A stretch of DNA of 64,000 bases from Bermanella sp049115935 (GCA_049115935.1 JAGDZK010000006.1:1-64000); one strand, 5' to 3'. Shown: positions 1 through 8,187, counted from the first letter of the stretch. Program-made: numbers and translations. Notes: generated from the sequence alone by a model not told the origin.

Positions 1-1421
1 TGGCCATGAACGATGAGGAAACCGTTGCTTTAACTGCCGGCGGTCACACTGTGGGTAAATGTCACGGTAATGGTGATGCTGGGCTATTAGGAGAGGATCC
101 AGAAGGGGCAGCACTTGAAGAGCAAGGCCTTGGTTGGATGAACAATACCAAGCGTGGCATTGGCCGCGATACCGTTACCAGTGGTATCGAAGGGGCTTGG
201 ACCACTAACCCAACCACATGGGATAACGGCTACTTTAAGCTATTGCTTAATTACGAATGGGAACTTAAAAAGAGCCCAGCGGGTGCTTGGCAGTGGGAGC
301 CGGTAGACATAAAAGAAGAGGATAAACCGGTCGATGTAGAAGATGCATCAAAACGCTATAACCCAATAATGACCGATGCGGATATGGCCATGAAGGTGGA
401 CCCAGAGTACCGCAAAATCTCTGAAAAATTTGCCAATGATCAAGCGTATTTTTCTGAAGTATTTGCGCGTGCATGGTTTAAATTGACTCACCGTGACCTA
501 GGCCCTAAAGCTCGTTACATTGGCCCTGATGTACCTAAAGAAGAGTTAATTTGGCAAGACCCAGTGCCAGCAGGCAGCATCACTTATGATATACAAGCGG
601 TTAAAGACAAAATTTCAGCTAGCGGTTTAAGCATCAGCGACATGGTGTCAACGGCATGGGATAGCGCTAGAACCTTCCGTGGTTCTGATAATCGCGGTGG
701 GGCCAATGGTGCTCGTATTCGTTTAGCACCACAAAAAGATTGGGAAGGCAACGAACCCGCTCGTTTGGCCAAGGTCCTTAAAGTGTTAGAAGGCATTGCG
801 GCTGAAACTGGTGCCAGCGTAGCGGATGTCATTGTACTGGCCGGTAGTGTCGGTGTTGAGCAAGCGGCAAAAGCGGCGGGCGTGAATATCAGTGTGCCTT
901 TCACTCCTGGTCGAGGTGATGCCACATCACAGATGACCGATGAGGAATCGTTCGATGTACTTGAACCTGTGCACGATGGTTTCCGTAATTGGGTAAAACG
1001 TGATTACACCGTTACGGCAGAAGAGTTGATGCTGGACCGCGCCCAATTAATGGGCTTAACCGCACCAGAAATGACGGTTTTAGTGGGTGGCATGCGTGTG
1101 ATTGGTACTAACCACAACGGCACAAAAGACGGCGTCTTTACCGATCGAGAAGGGGCATTAACCAATGACTTTTTCGTTAACTTGACTGATATGAACTACT
1201 CGTGGAAGCCAACCGGTGAAAACGCGTATAATATTGTTGAACGCGATACGCAAAAAGTGAAATGGACCGCCACAAGAGTGGATCTTGTATTCGGCTCTAA
1301 CTCCATCCTTCGCTCATACGCAGAAGTGTATGCGCAAGATGACAACAAAGAGAAGTTTGTAAAAGACTTTGTTGCAGCTTGGAGCAAAGTTATGAATGCG
1401 GATCGCTTTGATGTCGCCTAA
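1..1421 (+). CDS. katG: Catalase-peroxidase KatG, 5'-truncated by window edge
   Basis: C-terminal about 473 residues of the bifunctional haem catalase-peroxidase, which breaks down hydrogen peroxide and has a broad peroxidase activity. The visible part opens with MNDEETVALTAGGHT, which carries the proximal haem-ligand His (AGGHT...GKCHG) of the N-terminal peroxidase domain. The haem-free C-terminal domain follows, with the typical stretches GGANGARIRLAPQKDW, LAGSVGVEQAAKAAG and VFGSNSILRSYAEVY. The frame is already open at base 3, so the gene starts outside the window and roughly a third (about 250 codons of a usual 720-740) is missing. It ends at a TAA just before a strong hairpin terminator. 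The family assignment is secure; regulation (usually OxyR) cannot be judged because the promoter is not present. Confidence 0.97.
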   Translation, partial: AMNDEETVALTAGGHTVGKCHGNGDAGLLGEDPEGAALEEQGLGWMNNTKRGIGRDTVTSGIEGAWTTNPTTWDNGYFKLLLNYEWELKKSPAGAWQWEPVDIKEEDKPVDVEDASKRYNPIMTDADMAMKVDPEYRKISEKFANDQAYFSEVFARAWFKLTHRDLGPKARYIGPDVPKEELIWQDPVPAGSITYDIQAVKDKISASGLSISDMVSTAWDSARTFRGSDNRGGANGARIRLAPQKDWEGNEPARLAKVLKVLEGIAAETGASVADVIVLAGSVGVEQAAKAAGVNISVPFTPGRGDATSQMTDEESFDVLEPVHDGFRNWVKRDYTVTAEELMLDRAQLMGLTAPEMTVLVGGMRVIGTNHNGTKDGVFTDREGALTNDFFVNLTDMNYSWKPTGENAYNIVERDTQKVKWTATRVDLVFGSNSILRSYAEVYAQDDNKEKFVKDFVAAWSKVMNADRFDVA

Positions 1422-1478
1422 TGTTTAGCAAATTCTTGTGCGGTTAATGGCCGCCAAGAATCCTAGATAGATCTAAGG

Positions 1479-1507
1479 CCCGAATGCTTAGCATTCGGGT
1501 TTTTTTT
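1479..1507 (+). terminator. Rho-independent terminator of katG
   Basis: Perfect 9-bp stem CCCGAATGC / GCATTCGGG (1479-1487 and 1491-1499), a 3-base TTA loop and a run of eight T. It lies about 60 bp after the katG stop. The T tract runs into the stop codon of the converging HD-domain gene, so the two genes share their 3' ends. Confidence 0.9.
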
Positions 1508-2072
1508 ACCACTTCATCATAGGGGCTGGGTTTAACGGGTGCCTCAAAAACCACTTGGCGCCTTTTTTAAGTAAACTCTTATGGAAACCAGCATTGGGCA
1601 GAGCAGCTTGCATATCTTTCACAAAGTTTTTTGGTAAATGAAAGCGAGCTAAGCCTAATGAAAAGTCCACCAGATCCCCTTTACGAAATAACTCCACTAT
1701 ATTTTGGTGCGAACCTTTGTACTCATGAAGTTTGTGGTGCTCGGTGATCATAAGTGTCACTTCTTCTTTCCATGCGCTTAACTGATGTGCATCTAAGTAG
1801 GCCATCGCAGGGGGAACCGATGGATCCAAATAATCTAAGGTGTTGCCCACCCAAATGCCAATGTCATGGAACACCGCTGCGATCATCATTTTCTGCTCCT
1901 CTTCATCACTGACGGTTTCTCCCTTGGAGAGTTTAAGCGCCCAAGAGAATTGAACCATACGGTAAACATGGTTGCGGTAACCTTGAAAGTCATCGCCAAT
2001 AACGTCCTGCAAAGGTTCAAACAGTTCTTCTAAAAAAGGAATGTGGGTTTCAATAAGCAGTTGCGTAGACAT
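1506..2072 (-). CDS. HD-domain protein (putative metal-dependent phosphohydrolase)
   Basis: A 188-residue soluble protein with the HD hallmarks: an N-terminal His in GYRNHVYRMV, the central pair in AAVFHDIGIW, the helix ITEHHKLHE and a distal Asp in KGDLVDFS. HD proteins hydrolyse phosphate esters, often of nucleotides, with bound metal; the substrate here is unknown. The start is taken as the ATG at 2070-2072 because GGAG sits 7 bases upstream; the reading frame also opens at a TTG four codons earlier with no ribosome site. The gene faces katG and is divergent from the GlxA-type regulator. The family is likely and the function open. Confidence 0.8.
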   Translation of the reverse strand: MSTQLLIETHIPFLEELFEPLQDVIGDDFQGYRNHVYRMVQFSWALKLSKGETVSDEEEQKMMIAAVFHDIGIWVGNTLDYLDPSVPPAMAYLDAHQLSAWKEEVTLMITEHHKLHEYKGSHQNIVELFRKGDLVDFSLGLARFHLPKNFVKDMQAALPNAGFHKSLLKKGAKWFLRHPLNPAPMMKW

Positions 2073-2183
2073 AATAGACTCCAAATTTAGCCTGAAAGAT
2101 AACGAGCTTGCAGCAAAGTATGCGGATTTGAAGTGTGAACGTTAAGCGACTATATTGACATAAAACAGTCTGAAACCGCCAAA

Positions 2184-3098
2184 ATGAAGATCGCTATTAT
2201 CGATTACCCAAGTGCATTGAAGTCCTCGGTTTACGGACTGAGTGAGTTATTTGAAATGGCAAATGATCTATTCAGTCATGTCTCAGCGTTTACGTGGCAA
2301 ATTTTAAAAATAAATGAACTTAAGAGTGATGATAAATACGATTTGGTTTTAATCCCACCGTCGCTACAAGACTCATTTTACTCTAAACCCAGTGATGATT
2401 TATTGCATTGGTTACAGGGACAACATAAGCAACAAGCAATTTTGTGCTCAGCCTGTTCGGGAGCATTTATTTTGGCAAAAGGCGGTTTTTTGAATGCATA
2501 TAATGCAACAACACACTGGGCATTGGCCGATGAATTTGAGCAACAATTTCCAAAGGTTAGCCTAGATACACAGCAAATATTAATCAATGAGGGACGTATT
2601 ATTACCGCTGGCGGTGTTATGTCTTGGGTAGATTTAGGTTTAGAAATTGTGGCACAACACGCAGGCCCAAGTGTTATGGCGCAGTTGGGTAAAAACCTAG
2701 TGATTGATACCGGTGATCGTGCTCAAAGTTATTATCAGCAGTTTACACCTAAGCGTCATCATGGGGATGACGCGATTCTGAAAGTTCAGATGTATCTAGA
2801 TGAACATTATGGCGAGAAGATTATTATTTCAGCGCTGGCTCAGCAATGTCATATTAGTGAACGCAGCTTTTTACGCCGTTTTCAGCAAGCAATTGGTTAT
2901 AAACCGTCTGTATATTTACAGCACTTAAGGATTTAAAAGGTTTGTGATGAATTAGAGCGTACTAAAAAAAGCTTTGATGCCATCGCGCAGCAGGTGGGCT
3001 ATGACGACAGCAGTGCGTGTCGCAAGGTATTTGTGCGTTTAATGGGCTTGACGCCAAAAGCATTTAGGCAGCGGTTTGTAAAAACAACCATCGCCTAA
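2184..3098 (+). pseudogene. GlxA-family AraC regulator interrupted by one in-frame TAA
   Basis: An N-terminal DJ-1/PfpI-like (class I amidotransferase) domain, with the elbow LCSACSGAFILAKGG and the ATTHW motif, is followed by an AraC-type DNA-binding domain whose first helix-turn-helix reads ISALAQQCHISERSFLRRF. After YLQHLRI the frame meets TAA at 2934-2936, at the position where family members usually have Glu (LRIEKAK...). The same frame then continues with the second helix-turn-helix (DAIAQQVGYDDSSACRKVF, then GLTPKAFRQRF) to a TAA at 3096-3098. A single GAA to TAA change therefore splits a normal 304-residue regulator; the 250-residue product would lack half of its DNA-binding domain. 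It could be a recent pseudogene, a sequencing error or, less likely, readthrough. Family members sense small molecules and activate catabolic genes; the target is not evident. Confidence 0.85.
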
Positions 3099-3147
3099 AA
3101 TATAAAAAATTAAATACAGCATATATTGTAAGTTGATCGAGAAAATT

Positions 3148-3384
3148 ATGGGTTTTAATCAAAAAGAAAAAACAGCGTTACAGGCGTTAAAAGGCGTCGG
3201 TCCAACAGTGATTAAACGATTTGAAGAAATTGGTATTACCTCTCTAGCAGAATTAAAACACTACAATGCTGAGGACATTGCAGAGCGAGTCGCCAGCATG
3301 CTGCATACAACCTGCTGGAAAAATAGCCCAAAAGCTAAAAGTGCCATTAATGCTGCAATTAATTTAGCTAAACAACTTGGCTGA
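3148..3384 (+). CDS. Small helix-hairpin-helix protein (Cdd1/pathogenicity-locus-like)
   Basis: A 78-residue protein built around a helix-hairpin-helix: LKGVGPTVIKRFEEIGITSLAEL, followed by a helical tail with HTTCWKNSPKAKSAINAAI. Proteins of this size with this C-terminal signature belong to the Cdd1 (pathogenicity locus) family of presumed DNA-binding proteins without a proven role. The frame also opens at a TTG at 3133, but the ATG at 3148 has GAGA 5 bases upstream and is preferred. It stands alone between the broken regulator and the DUF3429 gene. Confidence 0.75.
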   Translation: MGFNQKEKTALQALKGVGPTVIKRFEEIGITSLAELKHYNAEDIAERVASMLHTTCWKNSPKAKSAINAAINLAKQLG

Positions 3385-3464
3385 AATCATACTGTAGAGA
3401 ATACATGGAATGAACCAAACTGGTTAAATATACGTAATTTAAATAGCTAAAATAGGAGAGGTTG

Positions 3465-3893
3465 ATGTCTGACTCGATGCTTATCAAATCGCTGACGTAC
3501 CTAGGTGCAGTGCCTTTTTTTATTGCTATTTATATTCATGCCTCGAATCAGGTATTACTTGGTATTCAAGGCTCCCAATGGTTTTTAACCTACGGTTTGG
3601 TGATTTTAAGTTTCATGGCGGGTACGTTATGGGGGCGTATTATTAATGAAATTTATCATATTAAGCGATTAGCTTTAGCCACTAACCTCATTACCTTGGT
3701 GGCTTGGTTTGCCTTTTTATTGCTCAGTACTCAAATCGCATTAGTAATATTAGCTCTGGGGTTTGGGGCACTTTATATTCTAGAAACGACAGCAATGAAG
3801 CAAGTTGAACGGCCAGCTTATTACCTAAGCTTAAGGTTCAGGGTAACCGTATGTGTGTTGCTTGCGCATGTAATCTTGTATTTTCAGGTTTAA
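3465..3893 (+). CDS. DUF3429 inner-membrane protein
   Basis: A 142-residue protein with about five hydrophobic segments (LTYLGAVPFFIAIYI, then WFLTYGLVILSFMAGTLWG, then two tightly spaced segments and a final VTVCVLLAHVILYF). The order and the F-M-A-G-T-L-W-G motif fit the DUF3429 family, which has no known function. The ATG at 3465 is chosen over a TTG immediately before it because AGGAG lies 5 bases upstream. It converges on arsH across a long palindrome. Confidence 0.8.
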   Translation: MSDSMLIKSLTYLGAVPFFIAIYIHASNQVLLGIQGSQWFLTYGLVILSFMAGTLWGRIINEIYHIKRLALATNLITLVAWFAFLLLSTQIALVILALGFGALYILETTAMKQVERPAYYLSLRFRVTVCVLLAHVILYFQV

Positions 3894-3909
3894 AAATAGA
3901 CTCTGATTA

Positions 3910-3956
3910 ATTTAACGTACTGAAGCTTTATATATTCAAGCTTCACTACGTTAAAT
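3910..3956. terminator. Long palindrome between converging genes, likely bidirectional terminator
   Basis: The arms 3910-3928 and 3938-3956 pair over 19 positions with a single C/C mismatch (ATTTAACGTA-C-TGAAGCTT against its complement) around a 9-base loop. It lies 16 bases after the DUF3429 stop and 19 bases before the arsH stop. There is no long T tract, so this could also be a regulatory or REP-like palindrome. Confidence 0.55.
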
Positions 3957-3975
3957 ATAGCTTCGGTTACAGCTG

Positions 3976-4671
3976 TTACTGGGTGCTGGCTTTCATTTTT
4001 TCATCATAATACCCAGCCGCTTTTCGTTCGCTATAGCGGTTTACTAAGAATTCAGACTGGCCTCGTGTCATATGAGTGAATCGCATTAACTCCTCCATCA
4101 CATCTACTATTCGATCCCTAAAAGGTGAGTCTTTCATGGTGTCATCATCATTGAATTCTTGATACGCTTTTGCCACAGATGACTGATTTGGAATGGTCAA
4201 CATTCTCATCCAACGCCCTAGTATTCGCATGTTATTCACGGCGTTAAAGCTCTGTGATCCACCAGTCACTTGCATAACAGCCAGTGTTTTCCCTTGAGTT
4301 GGGCGTACCGCTCCCGTTGATAATGGGATCCAATCAATTTGTGTTTTCATTGCCCCTGACATATTGCCGTGAATTTCAGGTGATGACCAAACCATGCCTT
4401 CGGACCACATGACTAATTCGCGTAGCTCTTTGACTTTTGGGTGATCCGCGGATTCGTTTTGATCAAATAATGGCAGACCCATAGGGTTAAAAAATCTTAC
4501 CTCTGCGCCCATTTTCGCCAGAATTCGTCCCGCTTCTTCAGCGCTTAAGCGGCTAAAGGAGCGGGCTCTTAGTGAGCCATATAAAATCAAAATCCTAGGG
4601 GCATGAGGAAGGGTGTTGGTATTAGATTGAGCAACTTCAAACGAGGTATCGTCTAAGTAATGAGTATTCAT
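3976..4671 (-). CDS. arsH: ArsH, NADPH-dependent FMN reductase / organoarsenical oxidase
   Basis: A 231-residue flavodoxin-like protein of the ArsH family. Members reduce FMN-linked substrates with NADPH and oxidise trivalent methyl- and aryl-arsenicals, giving resistance. Visible family motifs: LILYGSLRARSFSRL (FMN phosphate loop), WSSPEIHGNMSGAMKTQIDW, and VMQVTGGSQSFNAVN with RILGRWMRM. The ATG at 4669-4671 is chosen because AGGTG precedes it; the frame extends 31 more codons upstream, but with a basic, unrelated sequence. No arsR, arsB or arsC is next to it, so this is an isolated arsH. It is divergent from the small ORF and sigZ, with an inverted repeat in the shared upstream region. Confidence 0.93.
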   Translation of the reverse strand: MNTHYLDDTSFEVAQSNTNTLPHAPRILILYGSLRARSFSRLSAEEAGRILAKMGAEVRFFNPMGLPLFDQNESADHPKVKELRELVMWSEGMVWSSPEIHGNMSGAMKTQIDWIPLSTGAVRPTQGKTLAVMQVTGGSQSFNAVNNMRILGRWMRMLTIPNQSSVAKAYQEFNDDDTMKDSPFRDRIVDVMEELMRFTHMTRGQSEFLVNRYSERKAAGYYDEKMKASTQ

Positions 4672-4719
4672 ATATTCACCTTTTAAGTTTACTTTTTTAT
4701 TAAGACGAAGGGCGAACTT

Positions 4720-4758
4720 AAAAGACGAAAAATCACTTGAATTTATTATTCGTCTTTT
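4720..4758. promoter_or_regulatory. Inverted repeat in the arsH upstream region, candidate operator
   Basis: AAAAGACGAA (4720-4729) and its perfect complement TTCGTCTTTT (4749-4758) are 19 bases apart, about 50-85 bp upstream of the arsH start. A further AAGACGAA half-site lies at 4702-4709. The symmetry suits a dimeric regulator acting on arsH or on the divergent small ORF; no regulator gene is adjacent. It could equally form a hairpin at the end of a transcript. Confidence 0.35.
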
Positions 4759-4857
4759 TCTCAAATGCAGCGTCTATTGAATAGGTGGATGAATTATCAA
4801 TGTGAGCAAGTCCGCTTGATCTGGTGATACGCGTACATACTAAGTAGGAGAATAATT

Positions 4858-4932
4858 ATGAAACACGAGTTAACAGTAAACATGTGTAATAGTCAGGAGC
4901 CAGCATTTAAGGATAAAACATGTTGCTCATAA
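4858..4932 (+). CDS. Candidate 24-residue Cys-containing small protein
   Basis: The ATG at 4858 is preceded by AGGAG at ideal spacing (AGTAGGAGAATAATTATG) and opens 24 codons: MKHELTVNMCNSQEP, then AFKDKTCCS, and TAA. The three Cys, including a terminal Cys-Cys, suggest metal or redox binding. It lies in the 400-bp gap between arsH and sigZ. It may be a true small protein, a leader peptide, or the 5' stub of a decayed gene; nothing recognisable follows in the frame. I do not recognise a family. Confidence 0.4.
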   Translation: MKHELTVNMCNSQEPAFKDKTCCS

Positions 4933-5079
4933 CACAATTGAGCAGCTTGATGAAATGAAGCAGGGTTGTCTGGTTTGGTAAATAGTTTTAGTACAATAAA
5001 ATCGATGAACTATAATAGTTGGTCATGTTAATCATGAATTAGTCAAAGCCTTTGGCATGTATTTATAGGGTTATAAAGT

Positions 5080-5622
5080 GTGAAGTTAGAAGAAATTTGG
5101 TCGCAATATAGAGAAGGGCTGAAGCGGTTTTTACATTCGAAGATATCCAATGAGGCCGATGTTGATGACTTATTACAAGATATATTGATTAAAACCCACG
5201 ATAAACTCCATCAGGTGCGGGATAACGACAGTGTGAAATCGTGGTTGTTTCAAATGGCGAACCACACGATTATTGACTTTTACCGTAAGAACAAAAAGTA
5301 CAATGAATTAACTGAAGATGATTTATGGTTTTCAGATCCTGAAGCCGATGTAAAAAAAGAATTATCACATTGTGTTGATCCGTTTGTAAAAGCTTTAAAC
5401 CACGAACAGGCCGATTTACTAATGGCCATTGACCTAAACGGTGAATCACAAAAAGAATACGCTCTGTCATTAGGCATCAGTTATTCAACCTTAAAATCTC
5501 GTGTTCAAAAAGCACGCCGTGAGCTAAAAGATATATTTGAAGACTGCTGCGATATGACCTTAGATGCGCAGGGTAATTTGATGGATTATGATCGAAAATC
5601 AGATTCCTCCCATAAGTGTTGA
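5080..5622 (+). CDS. sigZ: ECF RNA polymerase sigma factor, SigZ family
   Basis: A 180-residue extracytoplasmic-function sigma factor. Region 2 (residues about 1-75) has EADVDDLLQDILIKTHDKL and SWLFQMANHTIIDFYRK; region 4 (about 105-155) has YALSLGISYSTLKSRVQKARRELK, which binds the -35 element. The C-terminal extension EDCCDMTLDAQGNLMDY is typical of SigZ and differs from other ECF groups. The start is GTG at 5080 with AGGG 9 bases upstream. No anti-sigma gene lies next to it. The two Cys of the tail could sense metal or redox state (inference). Confidence 0.88.
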   Translation: MKLEEIWSQYREGLKRFLHSKISNEADVDDLLQDILIKTHDKLHQVRDNDSVKSWLFQMANHTIIDFYRKNKKYNELTEDDLWFSDPEADVKKELSHCVDPFVKALNHEQADLLMAIDLNGESQKEYALSLGISYSTLKSRVQKARRELKDIFEDCCDMTLDAQGNLMDYDRKSDSSHKC

Positions 5623-5645
5623 TGCCGCTAGAATCGATGGTTTCC

Positions 5646-5668
5646 TGACGGTGCAGCAAGCACCGTCA
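5646..5668 (+). terminator. Hairpin after sigZ
   Basis: A perfect 9-bp stem TGACGGTGC / GCACCGTCA with a 5-base loop starts 24 bases after the sigZ stop. It is strong and GC-rich but is followed by ATCCTGAC, not a T run, so termination is likely but not certain. Confidence 0.5.
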
Positions 5669-5850
5669 TCCTGACAATGCGTTCGGGTTGAGTGTGATAC
5701 CTATATCTGGCCTCAGCCCATGCATCATTAGCGGTTTTATCTATAATCAGTTCAGCGCTTTGTTTAGAATTCCTTTATAATTCGCTCCCCGATTTAGGCT
5801 ATGCACGGCAATTTTGTCCATTAGCCATGTTAATAGTGATAGGTACTACC

Positions 5851-7167
5851 ATGAATTTCTCATCTTTAGGTCTAGCCCCCGAGTTACTGCAAGCCATCGA
5901 CGCATGTGGCTACACCGAGATGACTCCAGTGCAAGAGCAAGCCATCGTACCAGCGCGCCGTGGTAAAGATATCTTAGTCAATGCACAAACCGGTACCGGT
6001 AAAACAGCCGCATTTGCACTGCCTATTTTGCAGCAAATGATCGACAAGCCTCGTACCGAGCCTTCAAAAAGTCCACGGGCTGTGATTTTGACTCCCACCC
6101 GTGAACTGGCTGAGCAGCTAGCCGAAACCATAGGTGCCTATGCTCAGTTCTTACCGTTAAGCGTAACGGCGGTATACGGCGGGGTAAAACTGGGCGGGCA
6201 AGAGCGCAAATTAAAAGCCGGTGTGGATGTATTGATTGCCACGCCAGGTCGATTAATGGAGCATATTACCCAATGTAATGTTGAGCTTTCAGGTGCGGAA
6301 TTTGTGGTACTAGACGAAGCGGACCGCATGTTAGACATGGGTTTTATCGATGCGGTAGGCACCATCTTTCAGCACGTTGCTAAAAAACGTCAAACATTAT
6401 TGTTCTCAGCAACCATTTCACCTGCGGTAAATGAGCTGGCCCATAAAATTTTACACAATCATCAAGAAATACGTGTCACCAAACAAAACGTTACCGCCGA
6501 TACCGTACAGCATGTGGTCTATCCAGTTGATGAGCGCAGCAAAATCGATTTGTTCATGGACTTGCTCACTCAGCATAACTGGTTTCAAATTTTGGTATTT
6601 ACCAGCACTAAAGAACAAGCGGACCGCTTATTATCCGATTTAAAACTGCACAAAGTAACCGCCGCTGTTTGTCATGGTGATAAAAGCCAAGGCAGCCGCC
6701 GCCGCGCACTGGCGGATTTTAAAGCCGGTGATATTCAAGTATTAATCGCTACCGAAGTGGCCGCGCGTGGTTTGGACATTCAAGGTTTAGAGTTTGTTTT
6801 AAACTTTAACCTGCCTTATCTTGCGGAAGATTATGTGCACCGTATTGGTCGTGCTGGGCGTGCAGGCAATCAAGGCCAAGCCATTTCGTTTGTAAGTCGT
6901 GAAGAAGAGCGCACACTGGATAATATCGAACGCTTAATTGGTGCGCGCATCAAACGTATTTTTCAACCGGGTTTTGAAGTAAGCAACCGTGATGCTTTAA
7001 TTAAAAGCGTAGCTAAAAAACAGCGCCCAAACCGCACCAATAAAAGCAGCCAAAAGAAAGCCGAACAAAGTAAACCAAGCGCGGGTGCTACCCATAAACC
7101 TAAAAAACCAACCACCCCAAAATCGAAAAAAGCCGCTCCAAAAAAAGCTAAGAAAAATAAGAAGTAA
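5851..7167 (+). CDS. rhlE: DEAD-box ATP-dependent RNA helicase, RhlE-like
   Basis: A 438-residue helicase that unwinds structured RNA with ATP, acting in cold adaptation, ribosome assembly or the degradosome. Motifs in order: Q motif MTPVQEQAI, motif I AQTGTGKTAAF, PTRELAEQ, DEAD box VVLDEADRMLDMGF, motif III FSATIS, then the second RecA domain with ATEVAARGLDI and motif VI HRIGRAGRAG. A Lys/Ser/Pro-rich basic tail of about 60 residues (the last ~55 almost only K, P, S, T, A) is typical of RhlE-type RNA-binding tails. The frame opens 8 codons earlier, but the ATG at 5851 (MNFSSLGLAPELL) matches the family start and has AGGT upstream. A stem-loop follows the gene. Confidence 0.93.
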   Translation: MNFSSLGLAPELLQAIDACGYTEMTPVQEQAIVPARRGKDILVNAQTGTGKTAAFALPILQQMIDKPRTEPSKSPRAVILTPTRELAEQLAETIGAYAQFLPLSVTAVYGGVKLGGQERKLKAGVDVLIATPGRLMEHITQCNVELSGAEFVVLDEADRMLDMGFIDAVGTIFQHVAKKRQTLLFSATISPAVNELAHKILHNHQEIRVTKQNVTADTVQHVVYPVDERSKIDLFMDLLTQHNWFQILVFTSTKEQADRLLSDLKLHKVTAAVCHGDKSQGSRRRALADFKAGDIQVLIATEVAARGLDIQGLEFVLNFNLPYLAEDYVHRIGRAGRAGNQGQAISFVSREEERTLDNIERLIGARIKRIFQPGFEVSNRDALIKSVAKKQRPNRTNKSSQKKAEQSKPSAGATHKPKKPTTPKSKKAAPKKAKKNKK

Positions 7168-7177
7168 CAGATTTAGG

Positions 7178-7210
7178 TAATGGGTGCATCGCAAAGAGGT
7201 GCGCCCATTA
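7178..7210 (+). terminator. Stem-loop after rhlE
   Basis: TAATGGGTGC and GCGCCCATTA pair over 10 positions (one G-U) around a 13-base loop, 10 bases after the rhlE stop. There is no T tract, so it is a terminator or a 3'-protecting structure. Confidence 0.4.
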
Positions 7211-7257
7211 ACATTTCAAACTCAAAAATCCCTCCTTACTTTAAATAGTCTGCTTAA

Positions 7258-7404
7258 ACAAAACCGTTCCCACTGCACCCAAAGGGCATGATAAGCGCGA
7301 GGCACAAGTTATGTCGAAGCGTGGCCAAATGAGCTGTACTTAAATATTCAAGTGGCTGTTTATTAGAGCAGAAGCCTATTCTCTCGCAGGTGCGAGATCG
7401 TACA
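7258..7404. repeat. Imperfect direct repeat, copy 1
   Basis: This first copy runs from AAAACCGTTC to GAGATCGTACA. The second copy is at 7521-7652. Shared blocks include AAACCGTTC, GCGAGGCAC, GTGGCCAA, GAGCTGTAC, ATATTCAAGTGGCTGTTTAT and, at the end, TTCTCTCGCAGGTGCGAGAT. Copy 1 has about 19 extra bases near the left end. A small hairpin TCTCGCA-GG-TGCGAGA closes both copies. There is no coding capacity and no terminal inverted repeat. Confidence 0.75.
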
Positions 7405-7520
7405 TTTTTTTTATTCTAAAATTAACCACCTGAAATTCAAAACCACTTACTAATTCGAAACTTTCTCTATTAAAGATCGATCGCTATTTAAAACCGTTAC
7501 TATTCAAGACTGCTGGCTAA

Positions 7521-7652
7521 AGTAAAACCGTTCGCACTGAACGGCGAGGCACGAGCCATGTCCAAGTGTGGCCAACTTGAGCTGTACCTAGATATTCAAG
7601 TGGCTGTTTATTGAAGCCGATACCGATTCTCTCGCAGGTGCGAGATCGTACA
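7521..7652. repeat. Imperfect direct repeat, copy 2
   Basis: The second copy is about 132 bp and is separated from copy 1 by some 116 bp. That spacer holds a further stray AAAACCGTTA at 7490. The left part can fold as CCGTTC-GCACT-GAACGG, and the middle as GCCAACTTGA against TCAAGTGGC. The rest of the 7168-7794 gap holds the LexA-box promoter and nothing else I can recognise. Confidence 0.75.
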
Positions 7653-7725
7653 ACTATTAAACCCCACATCTAAGTTAATCATTGTCCAAAAGGGCCAGAG
7701 AAATCAAATTTTCGATCTAAATATA

Positions 7726-7753
7726 TTGACTGTTTATATATACAGTATATGGT
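7726..7753 (+). promoter_or_regulatory. Promoter overlapped by a LexA (SOS) box
   Basis: CTGTTTATATATACAG at 7730-7745 fits the gammaproteobacterial LexA operator CTG-N10-CAG with an alternating TA core and TA after the CAG. It overlaps a good sigma70 promoter: TTGACT at 7726-7731 and TATGGT at 7748-7753, 16 bases apart. It lies about 50 bp upstream of the first GFA-domain gene and is the only such box I noticed in the window. Confidence 0.75.
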
Positions 7754-7794
7754 GTCTGGATCGCTATTAACAGATAGGTTAAGGAAGACATACT

Positions 7795-8187
7795 ATGATT
7801 AACGGAAGCTGCTGCTGTGGTGCCATTCAATTTAAGTTATCAGAAATGCCCACCATGATGGGGATGTGCCACTGCAGTCGCTGCCGAAAAGTAGGAGCGA
7901 GTAGTTTAGTATTTGTAAAATCATCGGCCTTTGAAATTACGGCCGGCCGAGACAAAATAACTACTTTTAAAGCTGAGTCACCTTATAAGTACAACCGATG
8001 CTTTTGCTCAGTATGTGGCAGTGCCCTTGGTGAAATATTATCAGAGGCAGACTCTTTTCCTATCTCAGCGCATTGTATTGATAGCGAACTTAAACTTGAA
8101 AATGCGTTTCACGAATTTGTCAGTGAAAAACCTTGCTGGTTTAAAATTGGTGACGACGCCAAACAATTTGATCAACATCCTTACTAG
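7795..8187 (+). CDS. GFA / CENP-V-fold zinc protein, first of a pair
   Basis: A 130-residue protein of the GFA (glutathione-dependent formaldehyde-activating enzyme-like) family. The zinc ligands are clear: GSCCCGAIQF near the N-terminus, MCHCSRCRKVGAS (about residues 24-36) and CFCSVCGSALG (about 70-80). Most such proteins have no proven substrate. AAGGA lies upstream of the ATG. It is the first gene behind the LexA-box promoter, with a second GFA gene 70 bp downstream, so the pair is probably an operon induced by DNA damage. Confidence 0.85.
   Translation: MINGSCCCGAIQFKLSEMPTMMGMCHCSRCRKVGASSLVFVKSSAFEITAGRDKITTFKAESPYKYNRCFCSVCGSALGEILSEADSFPISAHCIDSELKLENAFHEFVSEKPCWFKIGDDAKQFDQHPY

Noticed and set aside
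7178..7210. A tRNA or small RNA gene in the post-rhlE gap
   Set aside because: The stem-loops there do not assemble into a cloverleaf and no T-psi-C-like GTTCRA arm is present.
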